Positions 8,860 through 21,765 of a stretch of DNA of 64,000 bases are shown piece by piece. The DNA is from Onchocerca volvulus. Taxonomy: Eukaryota > Nematoda > Chromadorea > Rhabditida > Onchocercidae. The position numbers were made by a program, and so were the translations under genes. The first letter of the stretch is position 1, and each line of letters begins with the position of its first letter. Under the pieces are notes generated by a model. That model searched no databases. It was not told where the DNA came from and was given only the letters and a program-made list of their open reading frames with translations. The DNA lies in contig HG738141.1 in assembly GCA_000499405.2 (NCBI GenBank), positions 804,171-868,170 of the forward strand, in the 5' to 3' direction.

Positions 8860-10640
8860 AAAAAAAAATTTGTAAAAAAAAAGTCTTTAGATCCATACGA
8901 ACGATTTAAAAACTGTCGAGCCGATACCGCAACAGTGCCAGGAAAATAATTAATGAAAAGTGGTTATCAAAAAAAAAAAAAAAAAAAAAATGTCCATGAT
9001 TAGAACTGACATAGTCGTCACCGAAAACTAAAACTCATCAGTAACTAAAGTGAGCCATTCGAAAGCAAACTCAAACATCGCAATCTCCAAAACCGAATCA
9101 TAAAACACCTCAAATCTGAAACTTGCTCAGATTAATTCCAAGCCTATCTCACAATTTCATGAAAGTTTATACATATTACTGGATTATCAACACTCCAAAC
9201 ATCTCCATTCATCAGTCTTCTTGAATTCATTTATTTATTTCATTTTCACATTATACGAATAAACAAACAATACATAATGCCAGGATCTTTTTTTGGTTAA
9301 GGTCATTATCACTTTCATGAAAAACACTCACACATAATCATAAAAAAACAATGATGATATGAATGTTTATCGTTCATTGATTTAAATGCGAAAATTATCA
9401 AAATATGCAAGGAAATCAAAAAATAAGAGCTGTGAAAATAAAATAAATACAAGAGACAGAATTTAAAAAGAAAGAAAAAGAAATATTTTTTTATATCTAA
9501 CAGTTCTTAAATGTAATAGATGATGTCAATCCTGATTTCCAAGCACAGATAAACATAAATCGGCTTCTAAACACAGTTCACATAGATCCATGCAAAAGCA
9601 AGAAGTTGTTTTTCTGTTATTTCGAAATCAAAATTAAATTTTCAAACAAAAATATCTTCTTCTGAGCCAGAAACTCGACTAATAGAAATAATGAACAATT
9701 AGTGACGTACGAATTTCATTGTTCTATGCACTACGCTTAAACACTTTTAAGCAATCTGTGGTATATCAAAACTATTTTGATTTCAACTATTAATTTTTGC
9801 AATGAGAGCAAAATATCGGCTGACACTACAAAAAAGGATCTAATATAATCGCAATTTCTAATAAGAAGTGATAATAAAGATTAAAGTGGTAATACAAAAT
9901 AACACACAGCACAACACAGTAAAAATAGATTAGATGAATTTTTGCCTTCATGATATGTTGGTTTTGAAATGGCTAGTTTGCTCCAATACCATTTAGAAAA
10001 ATCAACTAATGTAATTCCATACAATTACAAGATGAAATGTTAAAACATCAGTGGGACATGAGAAATTTCTAAATCAAAGATTTTGCTAAAAAAATTAAAG
10101 TATTTCAATCTATAAGATAGACTGTTAATTCTGAAATTTCATTAATTACTACCGAGATTTTGTTTCCAGAAGTATAATAATCAGAATTTATGAAAACGGA
10201 AACATTTTTTTCATATTTTTTTTGTTAGTTCGAGCACATTAGAAAGAGAACAAGTATGGAATGTAAATGCATAATTGAAATTTAAATGAGAAGACAGAAA
10301 AATAGTAAATGCTTGCATAATTTAAAAATAAGCGTAATAATTTACTTATATATTAAAGCAATCGTGTATTAAAGATAATTTATTTGCATGCCAAAAATAA
10401 GAATTTGATTGTATGATAAATTAAAAGTTAATGTGAAGTACAACTAAGTTACTTACATGTTAAAAATAAGAAAAAAATTTTTTTTGATAACTAATTCAAC
10501 TAAATGATGACAAAAAAGCTCAATAGAAGTATCAGTTCAAACTGTATAATATGAAAGAAGAATTGAAAGCATCATCAAATTCATGCTATAAAGTAATTAC
10601 AATAATGTGATATAATTAATTTTATAGCTATCAAATATTT
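8860..10640. other. Intergenic region between NAA38 and cyclin
   Basis: No coding segment is apparent. The part 8860-9610 is the source (or one copy) of the repeats found at 7655-8340 and 49935-51130. The remainder is AT-rich with homopolymer runs and would contain the cyclin 3' UTR and the NAA38 promoter. Confidence 0.6.
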
Positions 10641-10645
10641 CGAAA

Positions 10646-13600
10646 TCAATGACTTAAGGATGCAAGTGAAGCCAAAGAGGCGATGTGCTTTTTGGTAAAA
10701 ATCATTCGTCTTTGGGTGAACAATCGTTTGTAGATGGCACCATAATTTTTTTCATTTTTAATCAATTGTAATATAGCTGACGCAAAAAGAGGTGCCAATC
10801 GTTCGACTTCTGCTTTCGATACTCTAAAATGAAATATTAATTAGTTTTTTCAATAACTTGAAATTCTGAAATGATTTTTTCAAATTAGCAGCTTGAAACA
10901 AAAGAATCGGACACATAAAAAAGAATCGATTTCCATAAAATAATTAAAAGGATGATATAGCAGTGATATGTAAGTAGTTAACCCTTTATTCTCTTTTCAG
11001 CACTCTCAAAAAAGTCTGAAAATTATTTTGACATTATCACACCAATATATACCTTGCCAGCCGATGCAACTTATCTGGAAATTCGACTCCTTCCAACGTT
11101 GCTGCAATGAATACTGCAACAGCTGCGATAACTGATGGTTTCATACAGCATGTGTTATAGTCGTACGATGCTATGTCACCAATAGCTTTTGCCAACGTAT
11201 GAACACTGAGATCATAATGCTCCGTGAGACGACGAATGAATTGGATGGCACGGGGATATCTTAGATCGAAGTTCAAGAGATGTAATACCTGTAAAACGAA
11301 AAGTATGAGCGATAATGAAAATGATTTATAATTATGTATTGAAATAAATTAATATTTCAATGATTTCCGCTGTTTTTTGAAGAATAAACAGCTTATGATA
11401 TGCTCTATCTCACTGCTCTTAAGAGATTTAAGCTTTAGAAAAATGGAAATATTGAAGATGTAGAACCCAACTATCGAAAAAATCTTAACAAAGGCAATAG
11501 ATGACAAAATATTATAATAAAAGATTTTAAACATGTAAATGTATAGGTTCATTATCAGCAAAATTTTTCAGTCTTCGAAAATAGGATAAAATCTTTATAA
11601 AAACACAAGGAACTCCACTAATCCAGCAGGTAAATTAAAAAAGATGACAAACAGTTCGGGATTTTGAGCTTCTCTTGAAAAGTGCTGCATTTGCAATACA
11701 AATCTGACTAATCATTGAGTGAAGCAGTAATTCAAAAGTCAATCAGTTTCCGCAAGTATATTAGTTACTACTTCGAAAAAAATTACTAGTATAAAAAAAG
11801 CTCACATTAATTTCCGCACGCATAATCTCTTGTTTCGTATTATTACAAGAATTGAGATATTCAGATATTTCCGGTGGATAAATTTCTTCATATTTGGCTG
11901 CTATAACAGCACAAGCCAAAGAAATCAGTTGAATTTCTTTCTAGAAATATCAAAACTTTTAGAAGTCAAACAAGAAAGAAAATAAAAACGACAAAAGTGA
12001 TAAATGATCATGCAGTTTATTATTTCTTAAATAAATCAAACAATTAATAATATACGGAATGAACTAAAAAACTTCAAAATAGTCCTTGTCAATATCCATA
12101 TTCATTGAGAAATTTTTTAACATAATCCTATTTCCTTAGCCTCTAGGATAATATCATGAATTTGTGCTAAATCCTTTCATCTTATAGAATCTCCATCACT
12201 ATCGCCATTTTCATTCTCAGATTTTAACAAGAAAAGCTTTATGAAACCTTTTCAAGTGTGAAACGTCGTGCCAATAAACAACGGTCAAAGAGGTTAATCG
12301 TTGTTAACTGCGTCTCTGGTAGCAACTTGAAAGCAATTTGCATACGAGTAATCCAATCTATTACAGTCATCCGATTTCTCGGTGTGATCTGAAAAGTTAC
12401 TAACAATTCGAAAAAGGAAAAAATCATTCTTAAAAACAAGCAAAAGCATAAAATATCACGATTTATGGAACCTACCTGATTTACAATTTCTGCTAACAGC
12501 TTAGAATGAATCAGTAAATTGAATTAAATAAAATGTTGTTATTATAAGCTTCCCAGATACAACTATCTGCTCCATCAATAAATAACACATTACACAAATG
12601 TTTGGGTAATTTTTTGTAATTGCCAACAGGAATACGCATGATTGGCGTATATTTACCTACCAAAAATAAATCCATACAATGTTCCCGAACAAAATTTTCA
12701 TACCATACATTGGAACAAAAAAAATACGAACACAATATATTTGAAAAACAATTTACTTATAATGTATTATCTTATTATATAAAATTATTAACTCGAACGT
12801 CTTATTTTATTGTATTTAAAACACATAACAATTATTATTTTAAATTCACTCATTATGCTCTACTTTACTTTTTTTAAATAAACATACCCTCGATCCGTGC
12901 AAGAAATTGGATGGTACAACTCCTTTATTCTCGATATAAAATAAATAATCCCAGTTATCGGTTGCATATTCTTCGCAGTACACCACTTCATTATAATATC
13001 TATCTTCGACAGTACGCTTTCCGTTAAGAAATGGTAACGGTTTTAACAACTTTTCGATTATTGGTTCGGATTGTATGGGAGATGTTGGGGGAGTTATTTC
13101 GTTAATTGTTGGCTCCTGTTTCAAATTTTGTTTAATCGGAAAAGCATTAGACTTTAAAACATGCTGGCTGCGAAGATTTGTGTCTGTATTCGTTATGATT
13201 GGTACGAGCTTTGTCAAATCCTAATAGTAGCAAAACGTAAATATATACAATTTAATTATAAAGGTAACTAAAGATTTAATGACACATATCCAGTGTATAT
13301 TGGAAACTGAACTTTGGATTTTGAAAATTTTTCTGAAAAAATAAGAATCATCACTTTGTATTATTTTTTTTACTTTTTTTTAATATGATAATATATATTT
13401 TCGTCTTTTCATATGATAAGTGTCAAACTGCTTCTTACAATGCGATTTTATAATGGTGATCTTATTCATGCGTTAAATTTAACAAGCTATATTCAGTTTC
13501 TTATGCTTATGCCATTTTTATAGTACTTTAATTTTCTAACTAAAACTATGACGTATTAAAAGATTCTTCAGTACAATAGTAAAAGAAATTTTTTTGAGCA

Positions 13601-15001
13601 AAAAAAAAGGAAAAGAAGAAAAGGACGATTATAATTAATTAGCTTCGGGAGATTTTTAATTTGTAAGCAATATTTTACCTTGCATAAGGTATTGCCACAG
13701 TCGGTTTTTTTTTCCTCCGACGATTTCTTCGATTCCTTTGATTTTTGTATTTTCGGTGACACAGAAAATGATCGGCGTAATTTACTAGTGAGTAACGAAA
13801 ATTTGCTTCCACCTCCATCTTTGCCGATTCTCTTATTATCTTCATTTGTTACATTTTTCATATCTGCCAATGCAATTCTTTGAGTTTGTATTCCTTCTCT
13901 CGTATTGTTCCTGTTTTTCCCCAAAATTCCGCTCGCCATATTTTTAAACCGCTAAAGATATCAAAGTTATTTACTTTTCATTATTTCCCAATCAATCATA
14001 TAATTGATTAATATTTAATCTCTGGTTCCAAATATTTGCGGTTTTTAACCGTTTTGGTCGTAAATATTTCGAACTTCGTGAAAGGCAGATACAATCTATC
14101 TCAAGGAGAAAAATACACGTTAAATTAAATGCAAGAATGACAGACGATAATCAGTGATCTTTTTGCTTATTTCTTTATTCTAAAAACGAGTGATGAATTT
14201 ATTTAATTTCTTTGTTCTAACAATAAGTGACAAATTGAGTTATCTCATTCCTTCACTCTACTGATATGAGAACTCGATTCAGTTTAAGCTAAATTAAGCT
14301 ATCACTCACTGAGAAGTGATATATTTTGTTTAACTCCTCTTTCCCTTCTCTACAAAAATACAGAACAATTTGGTTTTTTTTTGGGGAATTTATGAACAGC
14401 CATATTAAATTTTTTTACGAGGTAATACGATAATTTGGTCATTCAAAGACAATATTTGAAAATGAAAAAAAAAAAAAAATTATTTTACGCAAACAAAAAT
14501 TTGTTAAAGACACTTTCAAAATGAATTAGACATAATTTTCAAATTTCATATCAGATCTTACGTATTTAAAGAATTGTAGTGCGACTAAAATTATCTAAAA
14601 TAAAGTCAAGAACGCATAAAACAAAATAGAATAACCGGAAGTCTTGCAATTGAAGATTTTTAATAACATATTTTCTATCCCATTTCGATGGATCAAAATA
14701 CAATTTCGGAATCATTCTTGTAATTCTTTAGAAAAAAAAGAAAAAAGAAAAGATGTGAGATTAAATAATATGTCTATTATAATGAATCATTTTTTAACGC
14801 AATAAACGATTAAAAAAAATTTTTGGATTCCTTTTTCCACTAGGAATCTGTCATTCATCAAAAATCTCATAATACCTGCAGTGAATTCTCGCTCAGTTTC
14901 TTTTGTGATATTTCCATTTCGCTATTTGCGGATGTTGACCTTCCAGATATCTTTACAGGGATATTTTCACGTCCAGTGCTGTTCTGATCTCGTTTCAACA
15001 T
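10646..15001 (-). CDS. B-type mitotic cyclin, seven-exon model
   Basis: Exons 15001-14876, 13951-13679, 13220-12888, 12388-12248, 11940-11806, 11288-11053 and 10823-10646 join in frame to 473 residues. A destruction box RIALADMKN (residues 67-75) marks an APC/C target. The first cyclin box includes RNRMTVIDW and FKLLPETQL (about 245-275) and VIAAKYEEIYPPEI; the second includes NFDLRYPRAIQFIRR and MKPSVIAAVAVFIAATL. Such proteins bind and activate CDK1 to drive mitotic entry. The first exon is in phase with the second but lacks independent support; without it translation would start at 13939 (434 residues). AG precedes the upstream ATG at 15009-15008, as in a trans-splice site. I cannot decide between the nematode CYB subtypes. 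Decayed partial copies lie at 7167-7640 and 49400-49850. Confidence 0.9.
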
Positions 15002-15007
15002 TTTTAT
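14876..15007 (-). CDS. Candidate first coding exon of the cyclin gene
   Basis: The exon begins after TTCAG, has ATG at 15001, stays open for 42 codons, and ends CTGCAG before a GT donor at 14875. The next exon (from 13951) has an AG acceptor in the same phase and remains open back through four codons before the alternative ATG at 13939. The encoded segment is Ser/Asn-rich and charged, as usual for cyclin B N-termini. Transcript evidence would settle whether both starts are used. Confidence 0.55.
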
Positions 15008-15009
15008 CT

Positions 15010-17960
15010 GAATTAAGTAATAGATAAAGTAATGATGCAACCGATTTTCAAAAAATTAAGCGAAAGTAATACAAGAAAACGCGACGCAAGTAATATATCT
15101 TACAAGTTTAACATGAACATGACATAAAATTAATCTTGATAAATATGTTTTGAGATCTTTTCCCAAACATTCTGCGTGAAAAAAAATAACTTATGTGAGT
15201 AGGATTGGTGAAAGTCTGAGGAAATTCCTAACTTGTCTATCGCATATTTTATTTCTAATAACTGACCCCTTAAATCCAACTATTATTAGTTTTCTGGAAG
15301 TTCATCAAATGTAAATTATGTAAAAGTTTAATTAACAACGAAAGCCGTTTTCCTCATAACATCGTTCATATCGCATCGATGTGTCAAATACAAGTTATAG
15401 ACAGCATGCTACCAAAAAATATTCTAATATGGTCTTTCCAGCACCTCAAATGAAATTTTGAAGAATTAAGCATGATAAGCAACTGTCCAGTGAGTAAATT
15501 TTTGTCCTCAATTCATCATTGATTAAAAAGCTGTTTTGAAAAAAAAAAAAAGAGAAAAAAGGCACATTTTAAGATTAAGCAACTAGAAAATCAGGACCAA
15601 TTTAACTGGAAATATAATGTTAATTGCGAATGACTCTGCAATTTGGTGAATTCCTTGAAAGTTTTTGCATCTTTCCGGATGCTTTCTTTCCACAATTACA
15701 AGAAATATATAAATATAAAAAAAAAGAGCAAACATTTAATAAATTAAAGAACTCGGAAAAAATATTACAAATATAAATTCATGTATCTGAAGACAAACTT
15801 AAAAAAAACATTAGCAGATACGTACTCTTACTCATTAATTAATCTATCTGTTTAAAGTTTCCTGCAATAGTGGATTGCGTTAAACAATTTTTATTTTTCT
15901 TCAAGATAGATTAACTTACTCATTAATCCTTTTTCATAATTTAAGAAAAAAAGGATAGTGTTGATTATTTATATATAGGATGATATGAATGACGCAATTC
16001 ACTTCTATTTTAAAATCTTCGGAAATGTAGCATCCTAGACTGAAATTCATGTGAAAGCAGTCCAAATGCAATCTTAAAAGAATTTGAAAAGAGTGAACAA
16101 TAAAGTAGTCCAGTAATACCCGCTAATAAGTTTTTTGTCATTTTTATTTTTGATAAACCATAAACATCTTATTATTTTTCTAATGGAATGGGGTTTGTAC
16201 ATAATTGATTGAGAGTGAGATTGAGAATAAATGTTGAAATTTTAAAAATTCTAATTTCGTAACAAATCCAAATGAAGAGCTTTTTATAGTATTTTTGATA
16301 TAATCTAAGCTAGTTTTTACTCAGTGAAATCCTGCTAAAACTGATTAAAGCATCCTTATTAGCCAAGCGAAAATTTTGCGTCTTACTAACCATTAAGCTT
16401 AATGGAATTGAGATTCATTATTCAGCAATTAATAATTTCCTTGATTGGATAAGTTAAAATCACAGAACAATTTTGATTGTATCAAAACCTTGCTTTCCGG
16501 GTGCGCCCATATCGTTTAACCTTCATTATTAATTATTATATCTAATTAATCTGAAATGGTAAAGTGAACTATAAATTATTTAAGTTGAACTTTAGCTTCT
16601 CATCACCAACGCAGATTTCCTTCAAAATTTCCTCTACGTTGGATCAGGAACGAATTTCTCTTTCAATAAACTTTTTCAAAATTATTCCTACAAATTTTAA
16701 AATTTTTTCTAGTATTTGATCGCAAATATAAAGCTTACACTATATTTTTTTGGTTTCGCATGTAAGATACTTCAGTTAATATATGTAAAATCTTGATATT
16801 GCAATTCCTGGAATCGAAATTAGTTACAGTCTCCAATAGAAAAGAAAAAAAAAACCCCGAGTTTTGCATATACCTAAATCAAGTGTCGAAAAAAAAAAAG
16901 GAATTAAGATAAAGTAAAAAAATGAAACAGGAAGTTGGAATAAAATTATAAAAATTCATAAATATTACTGACCAGAATCACATATATTTAGAGTTTCTGG
17001 AACGCAGCATCTGACAGTACTATAAAATGAATTGATTATGTAACAAGCTTCGCATTTATACTAATATTGCCAAAAAGATCGAAAACATGTTTGCAGCATA
17101 AAGCTGAGTACCATACAACATAAAGTCTGTTGAAATTGTCTGAAGTAATAGTGAGTAATAAAAATAATTATACTATAATGTTGCATTTCAAGCTTCTCCT
17201 TTGCTGATATTCAGGATCACTTGTTGCTACTTTCAAATTTAAAGATCGGAAACTAACCTTCTACTCCATATCGGAATGATCTTTCCCAAAATAAGAATGC
17301 TCGAAGCATCTTTTGCTGAATTAACAGAAAATGATAATTTTCGGTTTCGATAAATTACGAAGAAAATAAACTTTTAAAAAATTCGAAAAAAAAAAAAACT
17401 TTATCATAAAATATGTTCCATGATAAAATATTCAAATAAAACATGTTTCGCTTCCAATATGAAACAAATTTAGGAGGAATTTGCGGCAATCCGGAATCTC
17501 ATATATGTAAAGCACATTTCTGTCATAACTGTTTCTTTGTCAACCATATTTTGCTATTTGCTATCGGATCCTTAACATTTTCTTTCAGCATTCAATTATA
17601 GGTCAAACTAAAAATTTCAAAAACAAATTACACGAAGAAACAGCATTTATCTCCACTGACTTGGAATTAATACCGCAAAAACTCCTTTCTCAAACAATAT
17701 AAAGAATAGATCAGTAGTAAATATTACTTAATAGAATAGATTTCAAAGCAAATTAATTCAAAAGGAGTTACTAAAGCAAAAATATTAAAGTTCAGTAAGT
17801 CGTAAAACTAAAGTTCAAGGAGCAATATTCTATCCGATTCCAAGTCATTTTCTCTATCCCTCCAACGAAATACGAAGTCCTTCTAATCAATAACTTCTTT
17901 CACTTTGACATCTTAGCGAGCAAAAAGGATGTTTTGTAATATATTCCTTGGAATCCACAC
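15010..17960. other. Non-coding region upstream of cyclin
   Basis: I find no ORF, exon pair or structured RNA that I can support. The DNA is AT-rich with scattered A and T runs. A lone GAPGKQG-like reading near 16500 on the minus strand is too short to call. Confidence 0.5.
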
Positions 17961-17964
17961 AATG

Positions 17965-18545
17965 ATTATGTTCGTAATAAAGTTCATAAACAACCCTATA
18001 TAATTATAATATACATGATCTGAACACCATCCATTCGAAGAGATGGTTAGTGATCGATTACAGTTCCCAACACTTATTCTTAATGATTTTAATTCTCTCT
18101 CCAGCCTTCTTGTTATATTGAAAATTAATCATTTTGAATTTCGTCTACTACTTTCATTTTTTTCCTGTTATTTATTGAATTGCATTATATAATTATTCCT
18201 CTTAAACCACTCAGTTTTTTTTCTTCTTTCCAGTTTCCTATCAGTATCAATTATTTCGACAAAATGAAGGAAAATCATCTCTGCAACCGAAATGATACAA
18301 TTTAATTCAATAAATATCAAAAAAAAAAAAAAAAAATGAAAGTAGCAGACTACATTCAAAAAACTTTTTAAATGATGAATTTTCAATATAACAAGAAGAC
18401 TGGAGAGAGAAAATTGAAATTGCCAAAAATAAGAAATTGAATGTTAGAGGTTGTTACCAATCATCACTATTTCTTCAAATGAATGGCGTTCAAATCATTT
18501 CTAATTATGTAGAGTTGTTTATGCACTGCATTACGACATGCTCTT
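17965..18545. repeat. Large imperfect inverted repeat (foldback element)
   Basis: The left arm, about 17965-18165, and the right arm, about 18335-18545, are reverse complements over most of their length. The best block is CTCTCTCCAGCCTTCTTGTT at 18090 against its complement near 18410, with further matches around CATAAACAACYCTAYATAATT. The spacer is about 170 bp. The arms are diverged and gapped. A decayed MITE or foldback transposon is the likeliest origin; no flanking duplication was found. Confidence 0.7.
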
Positions 18546-21500
18546 CTCGTTCTTTTCTCTGGAGATCATTCTGAGATCGAAGAATTGTTGTTCGCAGGTT
18601 CAATGCAATCGTATAAATTGAATAGGAAGTCAGAATAAGTTTTTCTTTTTTTTTTAAGGATAGTATTCCTCCTGTTCAAATTAGCTCTCTTTATTCTTCT
18701 TAATTTTTCAGAGTTCTGAGAAGTTTGAAGATAAAATACTTCGTCGATCATCAGAAACAACTTGATTTTTTAACTTCATTCCTTACAGCTGCTTCGAAAA
18801 CACCAATACTTCAAATGTTACCATAACTTTCATGACTGTTGCTCTAATTGATAATCAATTCCTTGTGGCTTATTTTCCTGATATGCATTTTAGTTGGGAT
18901 TCCGCTTTATGATTCGATGAAATTACATATCACATGAAAACAAAATATGCATGTTATTATCATTACTACAATATAAAAAAATCTTAAAATATTCATATAT
19001 GTATTAAAAATTAAAATTTGACTTGAATATACACATTTAAGCATAAATCCAATTTTAATTTAACGCATATTTAATCCAAAAATTTCACATCTTTTGATAG
19101 ATGTAATTAAAATGCTGTAAACCTTAGACCTTTAATTCAAGTTTTTCAGCATCGTTCAACTCGATTCCTTCTTTAATCCTTATGCTTTCTTCTTCTTTTC
19201 TAAGTTCTAACTTCCAGAATAATTCCGAATGATTGTCAATGAATATTGCATTCGCCGACTCAGTTCTACAAACGATATCTTACAACTCTGATCAGATAAA
19301 CTAAGTTTAAACTTACTTAGATCATCAAACTCTTTGAATTCCATGCACATACATTTATGTCTAAAATCATGATTATATGTATCAAAGATACTGATCACTG
19401 GTTAAGTAACATACTTTATCAAGTTGGTTTCGAGAAATTTCGTGACATTACGATGAATAACGATAGCATTGTATGACGTCACATGCAATATCAAAATTTA
19501 TGCCCAAATTTTATGCACAAACATGCTTGTAACATACAATATACATTCAATATCAGAAAATTATCAGGATATCGCGGAAAGAAATAAGGGAGATGAAATC
19601 ACTAACAGGATCCATTAGCAAAACTTATAAAATTTTAAAACGACTTTATCCTATCTTCTACCACGACCTTTGAACCTAATAGAGACCAGTATCTCACCCA
19701 CTGTCCATTAACCTCTCACATAACAAGTAATCCGATAGAGAACGTTTGCGTCGAGAAATTTGAAAATTATAAAGCGCCCAAACAGAAAAAATGGCCCCCG
19801 GCCCATCACTAGTGACATTATGAAAAATGATAATACAACCGGGTGAATGTTGGCTACAAAAGTCAAATTGATAAACTTTCATAATAAATATGTTATTATG
19901 AAATTTTTTAAATTTGAAGAAAATTTGGAATTAATGGGTATAATAATTAAGAAAAATGAAAGTAGTAAAATTTTATTAAGAAAAAATTTGAAATGTGATT
20001 AATCTATCAATGAAACAAAGGGAAAATTTTCTAGGTAGAATTCATAACAAATTTTTGTGGATATAAAAGCCAGTTATAATCTTTGAATTATGAGCTGACT
20101 ATTGAAAAATTAAAATTTTATTGAATTTATGAAAAATTTTTTGATTTTATAGAATCTTTCTTTTTACTTTAATTTACTATCATAAATTTACTCTCATAAA
20201 TATCTAAATTTCAGAAGAAATTACATGAAATAACTTGACATTACTTGTAAACTTTCCTTTCTGAAGATCACGACAACTAATTGAATGGGTTCTTAAATAA
20301 GTTGATTATAATTGTTTCAGAACTTTCATCACATGGCGATATTATGGAACTTTTATGCAACCTTCATAATATGATACGACACAGAAAAACCACGTGGAAA
20401 AATCCTTTTTCCAATTAAGAATAATTTAATTACTTTTAACTCATAAAATTACTTTTAATTTTTCTAAGCAAAATAGAGAAAATTATTTTTCAAGTAAAAC
20501 ATGTAACTTAATTATTTTTAATTTATAAATTAATTTCATTTCATTTTGAACAGAAAATTACGACTGATAGCATAAATTATTTTTATAATTTTTATTACAG
20601 AGTAATATAGGAATTCAAATGAAATGTTTCAGTAGAAAAGATAAATTAATCATGCTAAATACTAACTGCATAATCTAATCTTATCTTCATTACATTTAGA
20701 TTATCAATATATGGAAATTACAATTTCCACCTGAATAAGCATATTTATACGTACGATTCTTTAGCAGTTCATATGAGTTAAGGTTAAAAAGAAATATAAA
20801 TTTTCCTAACTCTGCAACTATAATAAATTAATTTTTGTGATTTCTTCGATAAATTTCTTCTTCACAAATTTTGTACCAAAAGTTTATTTCATTTCTTACG
20901 ATGAGACAGTGATCGATGCTTTTCTGTTTATCTTACGTCAAACTTGACCAATGTATTCAATTCTTTGTGTCATGAATTCTGTAATTATTTGTAATTATCA
21001 TATTTTATCTTCTCATGAACAAAAAACAAGTAAAATGGTTTTAGAAAAAAAAAAAACAAACAAAATGGTTTTGTTAAATTAAATATCGTTTTGTTGATAT
21101 GCAAATGATATTAAAAAAAAAAAAAGAAAAAAAAAAAGTCATCTTGTCACAAACATACATGTAAATATAATAAATTTTGTCGTACAAATTCTTTTAGTAA
21201 CCATCTTAATAATTAATATAAAACAAAAAAACGTACAAAATTATGAAAATTGTGACATTTTTGGAGTAAAAGCGAGACAAAAAAAGTTCATAAGAGACAA
21301 AAGAAATGCATAAAAATTTTGCTTAGTTCGTTTTGCATATTTTGATTCGCAAATGATGATGTCGTATTTGACAAATCCGAATATTTCGATCTGAACAACT
21401 TGCCAAATTTACTAATGGGATCAGACAGTAATGGAATTTCTCCGATATTTCAAGTCTTGCGTCCATGATCAGCTTATTCGATAATATGGATCAATAAAAA

Positions 21501-21760
21501 TTGTTGACATGTATAGTGGATAATCGAAATTTTTAGCTCTTTTTCCTTAAGTAATCTACAAATTTCATTACAAGAGCAGAAAATAAATATTGTTAAGAAA
21601 TCAATTAAGTATTTAAAATTGAAGAGAAATTAGAAATAATCATTAGATAGAATTTTAAAAAATAAAAATGGAGAAGAAATAATCTTAAAAAGCACTTTTC
21701 TGCTATAGATTAGCATTTTCATTGTTTTATTTTATCATGAAATGAAAGTGACAGACTAAA
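18546..21760. other. Non-coding, AT-rich region
   Basis: Short frames at 18566-18760, 19207-19398 and 19694-19882 (all minus) are open but unsupported. The last lies in a slightly G+C-richer patch (CCCGGCCCAT near 19796) and could be a remnant of a gene or transposon, with no similarity that I recognise. Confidence 0.4.
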
Positions 21761-21765
21761 AATTA

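Noticed and set aside
16480..16530. Collagen exon (GAPGKQG on minus)
   Set aside because: Only two to three Gly-X-Y triplets, with no adjoining exons.
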